Notes under the pieces: generated by a model
The model's database searches: none
What the model was told of the DNA's origin: nothing
Seen by the model: only the letters and a program-made list of their open reading frames with translations
Shown here: positions 8,372-17,498 of the stretch, in pieces
How positions within the stretch are numbered: the first letter of the stretch is position 1
How the letters are laid out: each line of letters starts with the position of its first letter
Program-made: the position numbers and the translations under genes
NCBI GenBank assembly: GCA_963794605.1
Contig: CAWCEN010000002.1
Span: 806,001 to 870,000, forward strand
Direction of reading: 5' to 3'
Length of the DNA: 64,000 nucleotides
Source of the DNA: VAXT01 sp963794605
GTDB taxonomy: Bacteria > Actinomycetota > Thermoleophilia > Gaiellales > Gaiellaceae

Positions 8372-9309
8372 GCACGGTCGACACCGCGCTGAAGCGCCAG
8401 TACGTAAAGCTCTGCGACATCCGCGACTTCGACGATCCGGCTGTCCGCGGACGCATCGAGGACATCGTCCCCGGCCTGGAGCCTCCGACGCAGCTGCACC
8501 GCAAGAACTGGGAGTACGCGATGCTGACGCTCTTCCTCGAGGACTCCGGCCTGCTTCGCGAGGACGCGCAGATTCTGTCGGTCGGCGCGGGCCATGAGAC
8601 CGTCTTGTTCTGGCTCGCGAACCGGGTCGCGCAGGTCATGGCGACCGACATCTACGGCGAAGGGAGCTTCAGCGAAGGAGAGGCGGATCGGACGATGCTC
8701 TCGGACCCGGCGTCGTTCTCGCCGTACCCGTACCGCGAAACGCACCTCGAAGTCCGCCACATGGACGCGAAGCAGCTCGAGTTCCCTGACGACTCGTTCG
8801 ACGCGGTCTTCACGCTGTCGTCGATCGAGCACTTCGGAACCTGGGCCGACATCCGACGAGCCGCGAGCGAGATGGGCCGTGTGCTCCGGCCCGGAGGCCG
8901 TGCCTACATCACGACCGAGTGCTTCCTGGGGCGCAGCGCGCTCACACCGTTCGCGCAGGAGGCGACGAGCAAGGTGACGGGCGGGCGGATGTTCGGCTCG
9001 ATGCGAGTCTTCACGCCGGAGTCGCTCGTCTCGGAGATCGTCGAGCCGAGCGGGCTCGACCTCGTGCAGCCACTCGACGCGACGCCACCCGAGACGGTTC
9101 CGAACGTGATCATGCTCGAGAAGGACCGACCGGTCGCATCGGCAGACGGGACGCCGTACCCACACGTCGCTGTACGGGCGAAGCGGTTCGGCGGGCGGAC
9201 CCAGAGCTGGACCTCCATCGGGCTGGCGCTGTCCAAGCCGTCGCGGCTGCAGGTCGGCGCAGCGTCAAGACGGGGCGAGCAGGTCGAGGGCCATCCCGGG
9301 ATCGGCTAG
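8368..9309 (+). CDS. SAM-dependent class I methyltransferase
   Basis: This 313-residue protein has a methyltransferase-11-type core: motif I as ILSVGAGHETVLFWLANRV, the acidic post-I region ATDIYGEG, FDAVFTLSSIEHFG and VLRPGGRAYITTE. Its position as third gene of the rmd-gmd operon, with a 4-nt overlap, suggests it methylates a deoxyhexose or a glycan. The acceptor is not deducible. The last 40 residues are basic and less conserved. Confidence 0.8.
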   Translation: MSTVDTALKRQYVKLCDIRDFDDPAVRGRIEDIVPGLEPPTQLHRKNWEYAMLTLFLEDSGLLREDAQILSVGAGHETVLFWLANRVAQVMATDIYGEGSFSEGEADRTMLSDPASFSPYPYRETHLEVRHMDAKQLEFPDDSFDAVFTLSSIEHFGTWADIRRAASEMGRVLRPGGRAYITTECFLGRSALTPFAQEATSKVTGGRMFGSMRVFTPESLVSEIVEPSGLDLVQPLDATPPETVPNVIMLEKDRPVASADGTPYPHVAVRAKRFGGRTQSWTSIGLALSKPSRLQVGAASRRGEQVEGHPGIG

Positions 9310-9321
9310 GCCGGCGCCAGC

Positions 9322-10835
9322 GTGACGCGGGGCAACTCGAGGCCCGAAGAGCCGACCCCGGGTCCCACGGCCGCCGAGTTCGACGCGCTGGAGAGCCCGA
9401 CGGCGGGTGCTGCGGCGATCCGGGGGAGCGCTCTCCGGGTGACGGGCTACTTCTGTCGGCGTGCTGCTCACGGTCGTCGTCCGCGGCAGTCCTCTTTCGC
9501 TACCTCGGCCCGGACGACGCCGGCAAGTACGTCACCGTCCTGGCGATCGTCGCGATCGTCGGGAGCGTGTTCGACGGCGGCCTGCACTCGCTCGCCATCC
9601 GCGAGGCATCCGTGCGCCGAGGCGCCGACCGGAGCGCGGTGATCGGCGACCTCCTCGGGATGCGCCTCGTCATGGGGGCGGCGGCGATCGTGCTGGCGAG
9701 CGCATTCGCGCTCGTGCTCGGTTACGAGCCGTCCCTCGTGCTGGGCACGGCGCTCGCGAGCCTCGGCCTCGTGCTCTGGAGCACGAATCTGATCCTCGCC
9801 GCGCCACTGGTTGCGGCGTTGCGACTGGGCTGGGTGACGTCCATCGACCTGTTCCGAAACGCAGGCGCAATGGTGCTCATCCTCGCCGGCGTCTGGGCCG
9901 GGCTCGGTCTCGTCGCCTTCCTGGCCGTCCCGATTCCGGTGGCCGTGGCGGCTGTCGTCTGGACGGCGGTGCTCGTCCGCCGACAGGTCTCGCTCTCGCC
10001 TTCGTTTCGGGTCGATGCGTGGCGCAGGCTCGTGCGAGACGTCGTTCCTTACGCCCTCGCTACCGCGGCGGGCCTACTCTATTTCCGGGTCGCCGTCGTC
10101 CTGCTCTCTCTGGTTGCCTCTGCGCACGAGACGGGTCTCTATTCGGCCGCGTTCAGGACGGTGGAGGTGCTGTTGATCGTGCCGCAGCTTGCGGTGAGCA
10201 CCGTCTTGCCGATCTTCGCCCATGCAGCAACCAGGGATCGGGAGCGTCTCGCGTACGGCGTCGACCGCACGTTTCGCGCTGCGGCGGTGTTCGGCGGTGG
10301 CCTGGCCGTCGTGCTGGCGCTCGGAGCTCCGTTCGCGATCGCAGTCGTCGCGGGGCCGGACTTCGGCGGCGCCGCTGACATGCTTCGCATTCAGGCTCTC
10401 GGCCTGGGAGTCGCACTCGTAACTTCCGTCTTCACCTATGCACTGCTCAGCCTGAGGATGCACCGGGAGCTCCTCTTTGCGAATCTCGCGGCGCTGGGAG
10501 TCAGCGTCGTGCTCACGCTGGCCCTCGGTAGCGCGTGGGGCGGCGTGGGCGCGGCGACGGCCACTGCGATCGCCGAGGTTTGCCTCGCAGGGAGCGCTGT
10601 GTGGCTCCTGGTGCGCCGTCACCCGGCGTTACGCCCCGCCTGGTCGTTCTTGCTCCGAGTCGTCGCGGCGGGACTCGTGGCGGGAGCCCTGGCACTGATC
10701 CCGCTGCCGAGCCTCGTGCTCGCCGTGGCAGGAGCGGCCGTCTACACCGCGCTCGCGTTCGCCCTGCGCGCTGTCCCGCAGGAGCTGCTCGTCGAGCTCG
10801 GGCGCGTCCGTCATGTCCGCAGCGCTCGCTCGTAG
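9322..10835 (+). pseudogene. Polysaccharide flippase (Wzx/MATE-like), frame-disrupted near its N-terminus
   Basis: The 5' frame from GTG 9322 gives a soluble leader and GSALRVTGYF. Coding then moves near 9453 to a second frame (VGVLLTVV) and near 9478 to a third, which continues from SAAVLFRYLGPDDAGKYVTV to TAG 10835. The long third-frame portion has about twelve hydrophobic helices and the Wzx landmark FRYLGPDDAGKY. Both shifts fit one-base insertions 25 nt apart. The reassembled protein would be about 500 residues and would move lipid-linked repeat units across the membrane. It follows the methyltransferase by 12 nt and overlaps the convergent glycosyltransferase by 25 nt. A sequencing error is a real alternative to decay. 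Confidence 0.75.
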
Positions 10836-11926
10836 CTGTCGAGAGTCGCGGCCGCAGTCACGTCCCAACTGAACTTCTTGGCCCTCGCGGCGCCGGCGCT
10901 TCTGAGCCGATCGCGCAGCTCTCCGTCGCTCAGCAGCGTCTCGATCGCTCTCGCCATGTCGGCGACGCTTCTGGGGTCGAAGTACAGCGCGGCGTCTCCG
11001 GCGACCTCCTCGAGCGGGCCGATCTGAGAGCAGGCGACCGGAACGCCGCGCACCATCGCTTCGAGGACCGGCAGACCGAAGCCCTCCGCGAGGGAGGGGA
11101 AGACGAAGGACGTCGCGGCGCGATACAGGCCTTCGAGCACATCGTCGTCGACCCACCCGAAGAATCGGACTCGGTCACCGGCGCGCCGTCTGAGCTCCGG
11201 CTCGAAGACGGTCTCGTACCCCGGAGCCACGAGAAGAGGCTTGGGTTCGACGTCGACCTCGGCGATCGCCTCGAGCAGCCTTTCGAGGTTCTTGTGGGGC
11301 CGCTTCGCCGAGACCGTCAGCACGATCGGGGCGTCGCCGAGCTCGAGGCGTCGCCGGAGCTCCGGTTCCGGAACCGGTGAGACGTCCCCAGGCAAGCCCG
11401 GACCGAGCGGTGTGACGTCGATTCGGTCGCGATCGACGTGGAGGTAGTGGGCGATGTCTTCCTTCGCAGCTTCCGAGAGCGTCAGGATCCTCTGCGAGCG
11501 GCGCGCGGCGAGCGGTACGAGCAATGCCACGCCGGCCGCCAGCACGCCCGCGTGCGTCTCCGGGTGGCGCTTGTAGATCACGTCGAGGATCGTCGTCACC
11601 TGGGGAACCCACGGCACGATCGGCGCCGTGTTCTGCGCGTTGTGCAGCAGGTCGATGCGGGCTCGCCGGGCCGCTCGCGGAATCAGCGTCTGTTCGGCGA
11701 GGACACGCCGCGGGCGGCTGCGGGAGCGCACGGGGACATGAACCAGCTCGACCTCCGACGCCCACGGCTCGGCCGCCAGCGAGGGCGCGCCCTCGTGACC
11801 GGCGAACACGACGAGGCGCAGGTCTGAGCGCGTCTCGAGCAAAGCGGGAATGAGCCGGCGTGCGTACAGCTCGCCGCCGCCGGTCTCGCGCGGGACGAGG
11901 TGGAGGAGGTTGAGGCCGACGCGCAC
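10811..11926 (-). CDS. Glycosyltransferase family 4 (GT-B)
   Basis: This 371-residue retaining glycosyltransferase has an N-terminal acceptor domain (GLNLLHLVPRETGGGELYAR) and a C-terminal nucleotide-sugar domain. The latter carries VSAKRPHKNLERLLEA, the SFVFPSLAEGFGLPVLEAMV block containing the E-x7-E motif, and a late SWDVTAAATLDSYERAL. GTG 11926 starts 3 nt after the stop of the upstream glycosyltransferase, so the two form an operon. Likely cytosolic or membrane-associated, adding one sugar of the repeat unit. Donor and acceptor are unknown. Confidence 0.9.
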   Translation of the reverse strand: MRVGLNLLHLVPRETGGGELYARRLIPALLETRSDLRLVVFAGHEGAPSLAAEPWASEVELVHVPVRSRSRPRRVLAEQTLIPRAARRARIDLLHNAQNTAPIVPWVPQVTTILDVIYKRHPETHAGVLAAGVALLVPLAARRSQRILTLSEAAKEDIAHYLHVDRDRIDVTPLGPGLPGDVSPVPEPELRRRLELGDAPIVLTVSAKRPHKNLERLLEAIAEVDVEPKPLLVAPGYETVFEPELRRRAGDRVRFFGWVDDDVLEGLYRAATSFVFPSLAEGFGLPVLEAMVRGVPVACSQIGPLEEVAGDAALYFDPRSVADMARAIETLLSDGELRDRLRSAGAARAKKFSWDVTAAATLDSYERALRT

Positions 11927-11929
11927 CGA

Positions 11930-13069
11930 TCAGCGATGACCGTAGACGGCGAGCACCCGCTCGATCGAGCTGTCGATCGAGAGCCGGGCTTGATTGCGCC
12001 GGAACCAGTCGGCGGTCGACTCGCGAAGTGCGGGCCCGGCCGCGTGCACGCGCAGGATCGCGTCTCCGAGCTCATCAGGCTCGGCCGATCTCGCGACGAA
12101 GCCGTTCACTCCGTCCTCGACGAGCTCCACCGCAGCGTTGTCGGGGGCATCGACGACGACCGTCGGGGTGCCGAGAGCGGAGGCTTCGACGACGACGAGC
12201 CCGTAGCCCTCGCGACGAGACGGAAAGACGAGGCAGAGCGCCCGCCGAACAGCGTCCTCGACGAGCTCGCCCGCGACGAACCCGGGTGCCCGGATCGCTC
12301 CGTCGAGACCGCTCTCGGCGATCAGCCGAAGCAGCTCTGCCCGCTCCGGCCCGTCTCCGAAGATCGTCGCCCCGAGCTCCGGGACGCGCTTTCGAGCAAT
12401 CGCCACCGCCGGCACGATCGCCGTTGCCTGCTTCTCAGGGATCAGCCGCCCGGCGAACACGACCATTGGCTCTGCGGGCTCGGGCTCGGTCGACTCCTTT
12501 CCGGAAGGCAGGAGGCCCTCGAGAACCGTGATCCGGCCCGAGTAGCCAATCTCTTCGAGTCGACGCGCGTGCCGTTGAGAGAAGCAGAGCGCGCTGTGCC
12601 GCGCTCGCGCCGAGATGCGCTGACCCCACCAACCAATGCGCCCGGCGACCCCGCCCAGGTATTCGAGCCAGTACTCGCGTGTCCAGATCTCGAACCAGTC
12701 GACGACGAGGCTGAACCGGCGCAGGGGACGCACGGTCAGCACGGCGAGCAGCGACAGATGGAGCGCCGGAGTCTGCACGACGTCATATCGGTCGCCGTGG
12801 AGAACGAGATGGCGCCAGACGCCGAAGGCGAAGCGCAGCTGTGCGCCGATGCTCCGCCGTCCGTGCGCGTACAGCTTCGCTCTCCCCGCGACGGCGACGA
12901 CGTCGACGTTCGGCACTTCCGGACCTGTGCCTGGATCCCACTGCAGCAACGTCAGATACGTGACGGTGTGACCGCGGCGTGCGACCCCCTCCGCGAGGTT
13001 GCGGTACCACCGCTCGGCGCCGCCGACGGTGTGCGGATACAGGCAGTCGAAAACAAGGCAGACGCGCAT
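11930..13069 (-). CDS. Glycosyltransferase family 4 (GT-B)
   Basis: The protein has 379 residues from ATG 13069; a TTG nine bases upstream is possible but weaker. The N-terminus MRVCLVFDCLYPHTVGGAER is the glycine-rich opening of GT4 enzymes. The donor domain shows FAGRLIPEKQATAIVPAV, IFGDGPER, and LVFPSRREGYGLVVVEASA with the E-x7-E pair. It lies 3 nt upstream of the next glycosyltransferase in the same direction and is divergent from the GT2 gene at 13138. Donor sugar unknown. Confidence 0.9.
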   Translation of the reverse strand: MRVCLVFDCLYPHTVGGAERWYRNLAEGVARRGHTVTYLTLLQWDPGTGPEVPNVDVVAVAGRAKLYAHGRRSIGAQLRFAFGVWRHLVLHGDRYDVVQTPALHLSLLAVLTVRPLRRFSLVVDWFEIWTREYWLEYLGGVAGRIGWWGQRISARARHSALCFSQRHARRLEEIGYSGRITVLEGLLPSGKESTEPEPAEPMVVFAGRLIPEKQATAIVPAVAIARKRVPELGATIFGDGPERAELLRLIAESGLDGAIRAPGFVAGELVEDAVRRALCLVFPSRREGYGLVVVEASALGTPTVVVDAPDNAAVELVEDGVNGFVARSAEPDELGDAILRVHAAGPALRESTADWFRRNQARLSIDSSIERVLAVYGHR

Positions 13070-13122
13070 GAATGCCAATAGAAGGTTTACAGACCGCTAA
13101 GGAGGCCGAGATTGTGGCCGCG

Positions 13123-13128
13123 TAGAAT
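13123..13128 (+). promoter_or_regulatory. -10 element TAGAAT, probably leaderless
   Basis: TAGAAT starts 15 nt before GTG 13138, with no ribosome-binding site between. It lies in the 68-bp divergent gap between two glycosyltransferase genes. No clear -35. Confidence 0.45.
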
Positions 13129-13137
13129 TCTGAACTT

Positions 13138-13905
13138 GTGAGGGCCGTCGCCGAGAATCTTCCGGCAACCCGCAACGACCGCATCGTGGCCGTGCGTCGG
13201 GTGGCGATCGTGCCCGCCCTGAACGAGGAGCACACGGTCGCCCGCGTGATCGAAGAGATCCGGGCAGTCGACCCGGGTTTCGAGATTCTCGTCATCGACG
13301 ACGGGTCGACGGACGGCACTCAGGCCGCGGCTGAGCGCGCAGGAGCGCTCGTCGCTCGCCTTCCCTACAACGTCGGAATCGGCGGCGCCGTGCAGACGGG
13401 ATACCAGTACGCCCGTGACCACGGCTTCCAGGTCGCCGTCCAAATCGACGGCGACGGGCAACACGATCCGGGCGAACTGGCTCGTCTGCTGGACCCGATC
13501 GCCGCTGATCGTGCGGACATGGTCGTCGGAAGCCGCTTCCTCGACGTCCGCGAGTACCGCGCACCTTTCGCGCGCAGGCTCGGGATCCATCTCCTCGCCG
13601 GGGTCGTCACTCTGATTACCAGACAGCGAATGACTGACCCGACGTCAGGCTTCCGTGCGGTCAACCGGCGCGGCATCGTCCTCTTTGCCGCCGACTATCC
13701 GCACGACTATCCCGAGGCGGAGGCGAACGTGCTCGCCTCCCGCCACAAGCTCAGAATCGTCGAGGTACCTGTGGCGATGCGGACTCGCTCCGCCGGCCGC
13801 TCGTCGATTACGGTGCTGCGCTCGCTCTACTACATGATCAAGGTGATGCTGGCGCTGTTCATCAGCGTGTTTCGCCGCTATCCCGCACCTGCGGAGGACC
13901 GATGA
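13138..13905 (+). CDS. Glycosyltransferase family 2 (polyprenyl-phosphate glycosyltransferase-like)
   Basis: This 255-residue GT-A enzyme has PALNEEHTVARVIEEI, the nucleotide-binding VIDDGSTDGT, and QIDGDGQHDP containing the metal-binding DxD-like aspartates, then VVGSRF and the DPTSGFRAVNR block typical of DPM1/GtrB-like enzymes. It lacks the C-terminal transmembrane pair of full GtrB. It overlaps a DUF2304 gene by 4 nt, a pairing common in actinobacteria, where the DUF2304 protein is thought to be the membrane partner. Probably makes polyprenyl-phosphate-sugar. Confidence 0.88.
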   Translation: MRAVAENLPATRNDRIVAVRRVAIVPALNEEHTVARVIEEIRAVDPGFEILVIDDGSTDGTQAAAERAGALVARLPYNVGIGGAVQTGYQYARDHGFQVAVQIDGDGQHDPGELARLLDPIAADRADMVVGSRFLDVREYRAPFARRLGIHLLAGVVTLITRQRMTDPTSGFRAVNRRGIVLFAADYPHDYPEAEANVLASRHKLRIVEVPVAMRTRSAGRSSITVLRSLYYMIKVMLALFISVFRRYPAPAEDR

Positions 13906-14273
13906 CCCCGATCCGAGTCTCGATCTTCGCTGCTATCGCAGCCCTGCTGCTGCTGGTTGTGATCCTCGAGCTGGTCCGCAGCCGGCGCCTCCAGGAACGC
14001 TATGCGCTGCTGTGGGTGATGACCTCGGTCGTGCTGCTCGTCTTCGCACTCTGGCGAGACGGGCTCAACGTGCTTGCGCGGACTGTCGGGATCGCGTACC
14101 CGCCCTCGGCACTCTTCCTGATTGCCGCACTCTTCATCCTCGTCGTGCTGCTCCACTACTCGACCGTGATCTCGGAGCTCGCCGAGCGTAACCTGATGCT
14201 CGCGCAGCGGATCGCGCTGTTGGAGCAAAGGCTCAAGGAATCAGAAGGCCCCAAGCGGTCGGACTCGCCGTAG
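13902..14273 (+). CDS. DUF2304 membrane protein
   Basis: This 123-residue protein has three hydrophobic helices (about 8-24, 37-53 and 69-87) separated by the basic loop VRSRRLQERYALLWVM, and ends in a charged amphipathic helix (ERNLMLAQRIALLEQRLKES). Architecture and the LQERYALLW motif match DUF2304. It is translationally coupled to the GT2 gene by ATGA overlap and probably serves as its membrane partner. Function is inferred from context only. Confidence 0.85.
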   Translation: MTPIRVSIFAAIAALLLLVVILELVRSRRLQERYALLWVMTSVVLLVFALWRDGLNVLARTVGIAYPPSALFLIAALFILVVLLHYSTVISELAERNLMLAQRIALLEQRLKESEGPKRSDSP

Positions 14274-14283
14274 CGCAGTAGCC

Positions 14284-16482
14284 GTGGCGACCCTTCGCCA
14301 ACCACCGGGGCGAGCTCACCGGCGCGCCCTCGGGTCCCTCGCTGGGCTGCGCCACCATTCGGTTCGTGTCGAAACTCTGGCCGCTCTCGCGACGGTCGGC
14401 GTCTTCCTCGTCGTGGCCGCGATCGTGCTGGGACAGAGCTCCACCAGGTACGCGGCGACGAATGGGGTCACGAACGCGGCGTGGGTGGCAGAGCTGCGCG
14501 CCGGGGAAAGCGCATGCCAGGCGCCGGTCATCCTTGCCAAGGGCTCCGACGGCGTCCGCCTCTTCGTCGGCACCTATCAACAACGGGGGCCTGCTCTGGA
14601 GGCAGTCGTCAGAGACATGAACGGGCGAATCCTGCGGCGCGGGGCCCTTTCCGCCGGATACCCGGACGCAACGTGGCAGGTCGTCCGTTTCGACCCGGCC
14701 ACGTCGTCGGTGCAGGCCGGCTCGCTCTGCGTTCGCGCGAAGACGGGGAGGGTTGCCCTCGCAGGCAACATGGACGGGACCCTCAACCCGAACCAGGCTC
14801 TTGCCGTCGGCGGCAAGCCGACGACCGCGGATCTCTCGTATCAGCTCGTTCGCTCCGGAGGCGGGACGCTCTTCGCTCTCTTCCCGACGATCTTCCATCG
14901 AGCCTCGTTGCTCCACCCGAGTTGGGTCGGTGCCTGGACGTACTACCTCGCGGCGCTCGTCCTCGTGGCCCTGATGGTCGCCGCCGTCGCTGCCCTACTC
15001 ATGGGGAGTGATCGCCGAGGAATGCGGATTGCGGCGATCATCGTTGTGCTGGCTGGGTTTCTCAACGCCGCGATCTGGTCGATCGTCATGCCGGCCTTCA
15101 ACGCTCCCGACGAGCCGGCTCACTACGCGTACGTGGAGTCGCTCGGCGAACACCATCGGCTGCCGTACAAGGATCCGACCGCGCCGGGCGGCTCCTACAG
15201 CGCCGAGGCGCTGCTCGCGATCCAGTACACGGCGCTGCACGTCACCCAGCATCCCGAGATCAAGCTGCCGTGGACGAATCTCGAGCAGGCGCAGTGGGCG
15301 AGCGCGAACTCGACCGCGAGCGAGCGGCGGCCGGATCTCGTCGGAGGGGGCTACACCGCTGCCGGGTCCTATTCGCCGTTCTACTACGTGCTCGAGCTGC
15401 CCGCGTATGTCGCGGTCAAAGGCTCGGACGTCTTCACGCGACTCGGGATGATGCGGCTCGTGTCGGCGCTGCTCGCCGGCCTGACGGCGCTGGCCGGCTT
15501 TCTCTTCGTTCGCGAGCTGTTCCCCACGAGGACGTGGGCGGCTGCCCTCGGCGGCTTCGCCGTCGCCTTCCAGCCCATGTTCGCCCAGATGGGCGGCGCC
15601 GTGAACAACGACGTGCTCCTCTTCCTTCTGGCGACGCTCGAGCTGTACGTGCTGGCGAGGATCTGGCGGCGAGGCATGTCACTCGGGCATGCGGCGGCTG
15701 CGGGAACCGTGCTCGGCCTCGGGGTCCTGGCCAAGCCGACGATCATCGCGTTCGTGCCCGTCGTGGGCGCGGTGTTCCTCTACGTGCTCGTTCGAGACCG
15801 TTGGCGGGCGCGCGCGACTGCCTCGTGGCTCGGGGCCGCGCTTGCTCCGTTCGTCATCCTCGTGCTGTTCAACTACGGCGTCTGGGGGGCAAACGGTGGG
15901 CTGGGGACCGGCTCCGCGGGGACGACGCCGGAGGCCGGGGTGTTCCACCTCCGTGAGTTCCTCTCGTACCTCTGGCAGTGGTACCTGCCGCGTCTGCCGT
16001 TCATGCAGTCGGACTTCTGGTCCCGGACGTATGCGGATGTCTCGTTTCCGCTCTACGACCTGTTCTTCAAGGGCTTCTGGGCCGACTTCGGGCATCTCGA
16101 GATCGACTACCCGGGTTGGGTCTACGGGATCCTGATCGCCTGTTCGGTCGCGATCCTGGCTCTGGTGGTGCTGGCAGCGATCCGCGCCAGGCCACGTCGT
16201 GACGTGCTCGCCGCGGGCTTGCTGCTCGGCGTCTTGCCGGTCGTGATGACGGCCTTGCTCGTGAACGTGCGTGCGTTCTTGAACCTGATCGAGTCCAACG
16301 AGCCGTTCGCCCAGGGCCGATACCTGCTCCAGACCGTAGGCGTCCTCGGAGCTGCTCTGGCTGCCGCGGCCGTGGGCCTGGGCGACCGGCGTGGACGACC
16401 CTTGGCAGTGGTCATGGTCGTCAGCCTTGCGGCGTTCAACATGTTTTCGCTCGGGCTCGTGCTCCTGCGCTTCTACACCTGA
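14284..16482 (+). CDS. Polytopic membrane protein, DUF2142 (GT-C-like)
   Basis: This 732-residue protein has a basic N-terminal region, one helix, a roughly 150-residue extracytoplasmic sheet-rich segment, then about ten helices. NAPDEPAHYAYVESLGEHH after the third helix is the DUF2142 signature and resembles the acidic first-loop motif of GT-C glycosyltransferases. FVRELFP, AVNNDVLLFLLATLE and LVLGVLAKP-like helices follow. By analogy it may use polyprenyl-phosphate sugars made by the upstream GT2/DUF2304 pair, 10 nt away. The exact role of DUF2142 is unsettled. Confidence 0.82.
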   Translation: MATLRQPPGRAHRRALGSLAGLRHHSVRVETLAALATVGVFLVVAAIVLGQSSTRYAATNGVTNAAWVAELRAGESACQAPVILAKGSDGVRLFVGTYQQRGPALEAVVRDMNGRILRRGALSAGYPDATWQVVRFDPATSSVQAGSLCVRAKTGRVALAGNMDGTLNPNQALAVGGKPTTADLSYQLVRSGGGTLFALFPTIFHRASLLHPSWVGAWTYYLAALVLVALMVAAVAALLMGSDRRGMRIAAIIVVLAGFLNAAIWSIVMPAFNAPDEPAHYAYVESLGEHHRLPYKDPTAPGGSYSAEALLAIQYTALHVTQHPEIKLPWTNLEQAQWASANSTASERRPDLVGGGYTAAGSYSPFYYVLELPAYVAVKGSDVFTRLGMMRLVSALLAGLTALAGFLFVRELFPTRTWAAALGGFAVAFQPMFAQMGGAVNNDVLLFLLATLELYVLARIWRRGMSLGHAAAAGTVLGLGVLAKPTIIAFVPVVGAVFLYVLVRDRWRARATASWLGAALAPFVILVLFNYGVWGANGGLGTGSAGTTPEAGVFHLREFLSYLWQWYLPRLPFMQSDFWSRTYADVSFPLYDLFFKGFWADFGHLEIDYPGWVYGILIACSVAILALVVLAAIRARPRRDVLAAGLLLGVLPVVMTALLVNVRAFLNLIESNEPFAQGRYLLQTVGVLGAALAAAAVGLGDRRGRPLAVVMVVSLAAFNMFSLGLVLLRFYT

Positions 16483-16483
16483 G

Positions 16484-16489
16484 TACGAT
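16484..16489 (+). promoter_or_regulatory. -10 element TACGAT, probably leaderless
   Basis: TACGAT begins 16 nt before GTG 16500 and overlaps the end of the preceding gene. No Shine-Dalgarno is visible between it and the start. Confidence 0.4.
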
Positions 16490-16499
16490 CGAACGCGCT

Positions 16500-17498
16500 G
16501 TGGACCCGACCGGCGAGCGCCTCGTTCCCGACGCACACCGCGGCCAGCTCATCTATGCCGAGCATCTCGCTCGGTACAGGCTGGCTGCTCAGTTCGCCTC
16601 GAGCCGGCGCGTTCTCGACGCGGGCTGCGGCGAGGGCTACGGAACCGACCTGCTTGCCTCCGCCGGCGCAGCCTCCGTCGTCGGCGTCGACGTGGACGAG
16701 CCGACCATCGAGCACGCTCGCGAGCGGTACGGGCGCGACTTCCAGGTCGCCGACATCGCGGAGCTTCCGTTCGAGGACGACAGCTTCGACCTCGTCGTCT
16801 GCTTCGAGACGATCGAGCACGTCGCGGACGCGCCGCGCGTGGTTGCCGAGCTCAGGCGCGTGCTCGTCGAGGACGGCGTGCTCTTGATCTCGACGCCCAA
16901 CCCGGCGGAGTACGTGGTCGAGAACGAGTTCCACGTCCGCGAGTTCACGTTCGGCGAATTCGCGGAGCTCCTCGATGAGCACTTTCCCGAGCGCACGTGG
17001 CTCTACCAGCAGAACTGGCTGCTGTCGGCGATCCTCGACGAAGAACAGTTCCGCGCCGGCGAAGAGATGGCACTCGACCTCGAGCTCCGCAAGACCGCGT
17101 CACTTGCGCCTGGTCGCGAGCTCTATTCGGTCGTCGTGTGCAGCTCAAGGGGCTTCACGCCGAAGCAGGTAGGCGTCGCGAGCGGCGTCCACGAGGCTCA
17201 CGAGTTGGCCGAAACCGTAAGGTCGGCCGAGAAGGCGCGCGCAGCCTGGCAGGAGCGCTCGGAGCTGGCCGAGCGTCAGCGCGAGGACTGGGAGCTCCGC
17301 GCTACAACTGCCGAGGGTCAGCGAGAAGCCTGGGAGGAGCGTGCCCACGAGGCCGAGCGCCAAGTCGCTGAAGCGCGGGAGCAAATGGCTCGCGCCATAG
17401 AGGCACATCAGAAGGCGATCGGTGAGCTCGTCGCGTCGCTTTCCTGGCGTGTCACGCGGCCCCTCCGCTGGATCGGGGGCCACCTCCCCTTCCGCTAG
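16500..17498 (+). CDS. SAM-dependent methyltransferase with C-terminal coiled coil
   Basis: This 332-residue protein begins with GERLVPDAH, common in glycan-locus methyltransferases. It has motif I RVLDAGCGEGYGTDLL (about 37-52), VVGVDVDEPTIEHAR, LVVCFETIEHV and DGVLLISTPNP. Residues about 225-310 form a heptad-rich, Glu/Ala/Arg coiled coil, followed by SLSWRVTRPLRWIGG, a tail also seen in the coiled-coil protein at 20702. The coiled coil may set glycan length or dock to the exporter, as in chain-length-terminating O-antigen methyltransferases; that is inference. The stop overlaps the convergent gene stop as CTAG. Confidence 0.85.
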   Translation: MDPTGERLVPDAHRGQLIYAEHLARYRLAAQFASSRRVLDAGCGEGYGTDLLASAGAASVVGVDVDEPTIEHARERYGRDFQVADIAELPFEDDSFDLVVCFETIEHVADAPRVVAELRRVLVEDGVLLISTPNPAEYVVENEFHVREFTFGEFAELLDEHFPERTWLYQQNWLLSAILDEEQFRAGEEMALDLELRKTASLAPGRELYSVVVCSSRGFTPKQVGVASGVHEAHELAETVRSAEKARAAWQERSELAERQREDWELRATTAEGQREAWEERAHEAERQVAEAREQMARAIEAHQKAIGELVASLSWRVTRPLRWIGGHLPFR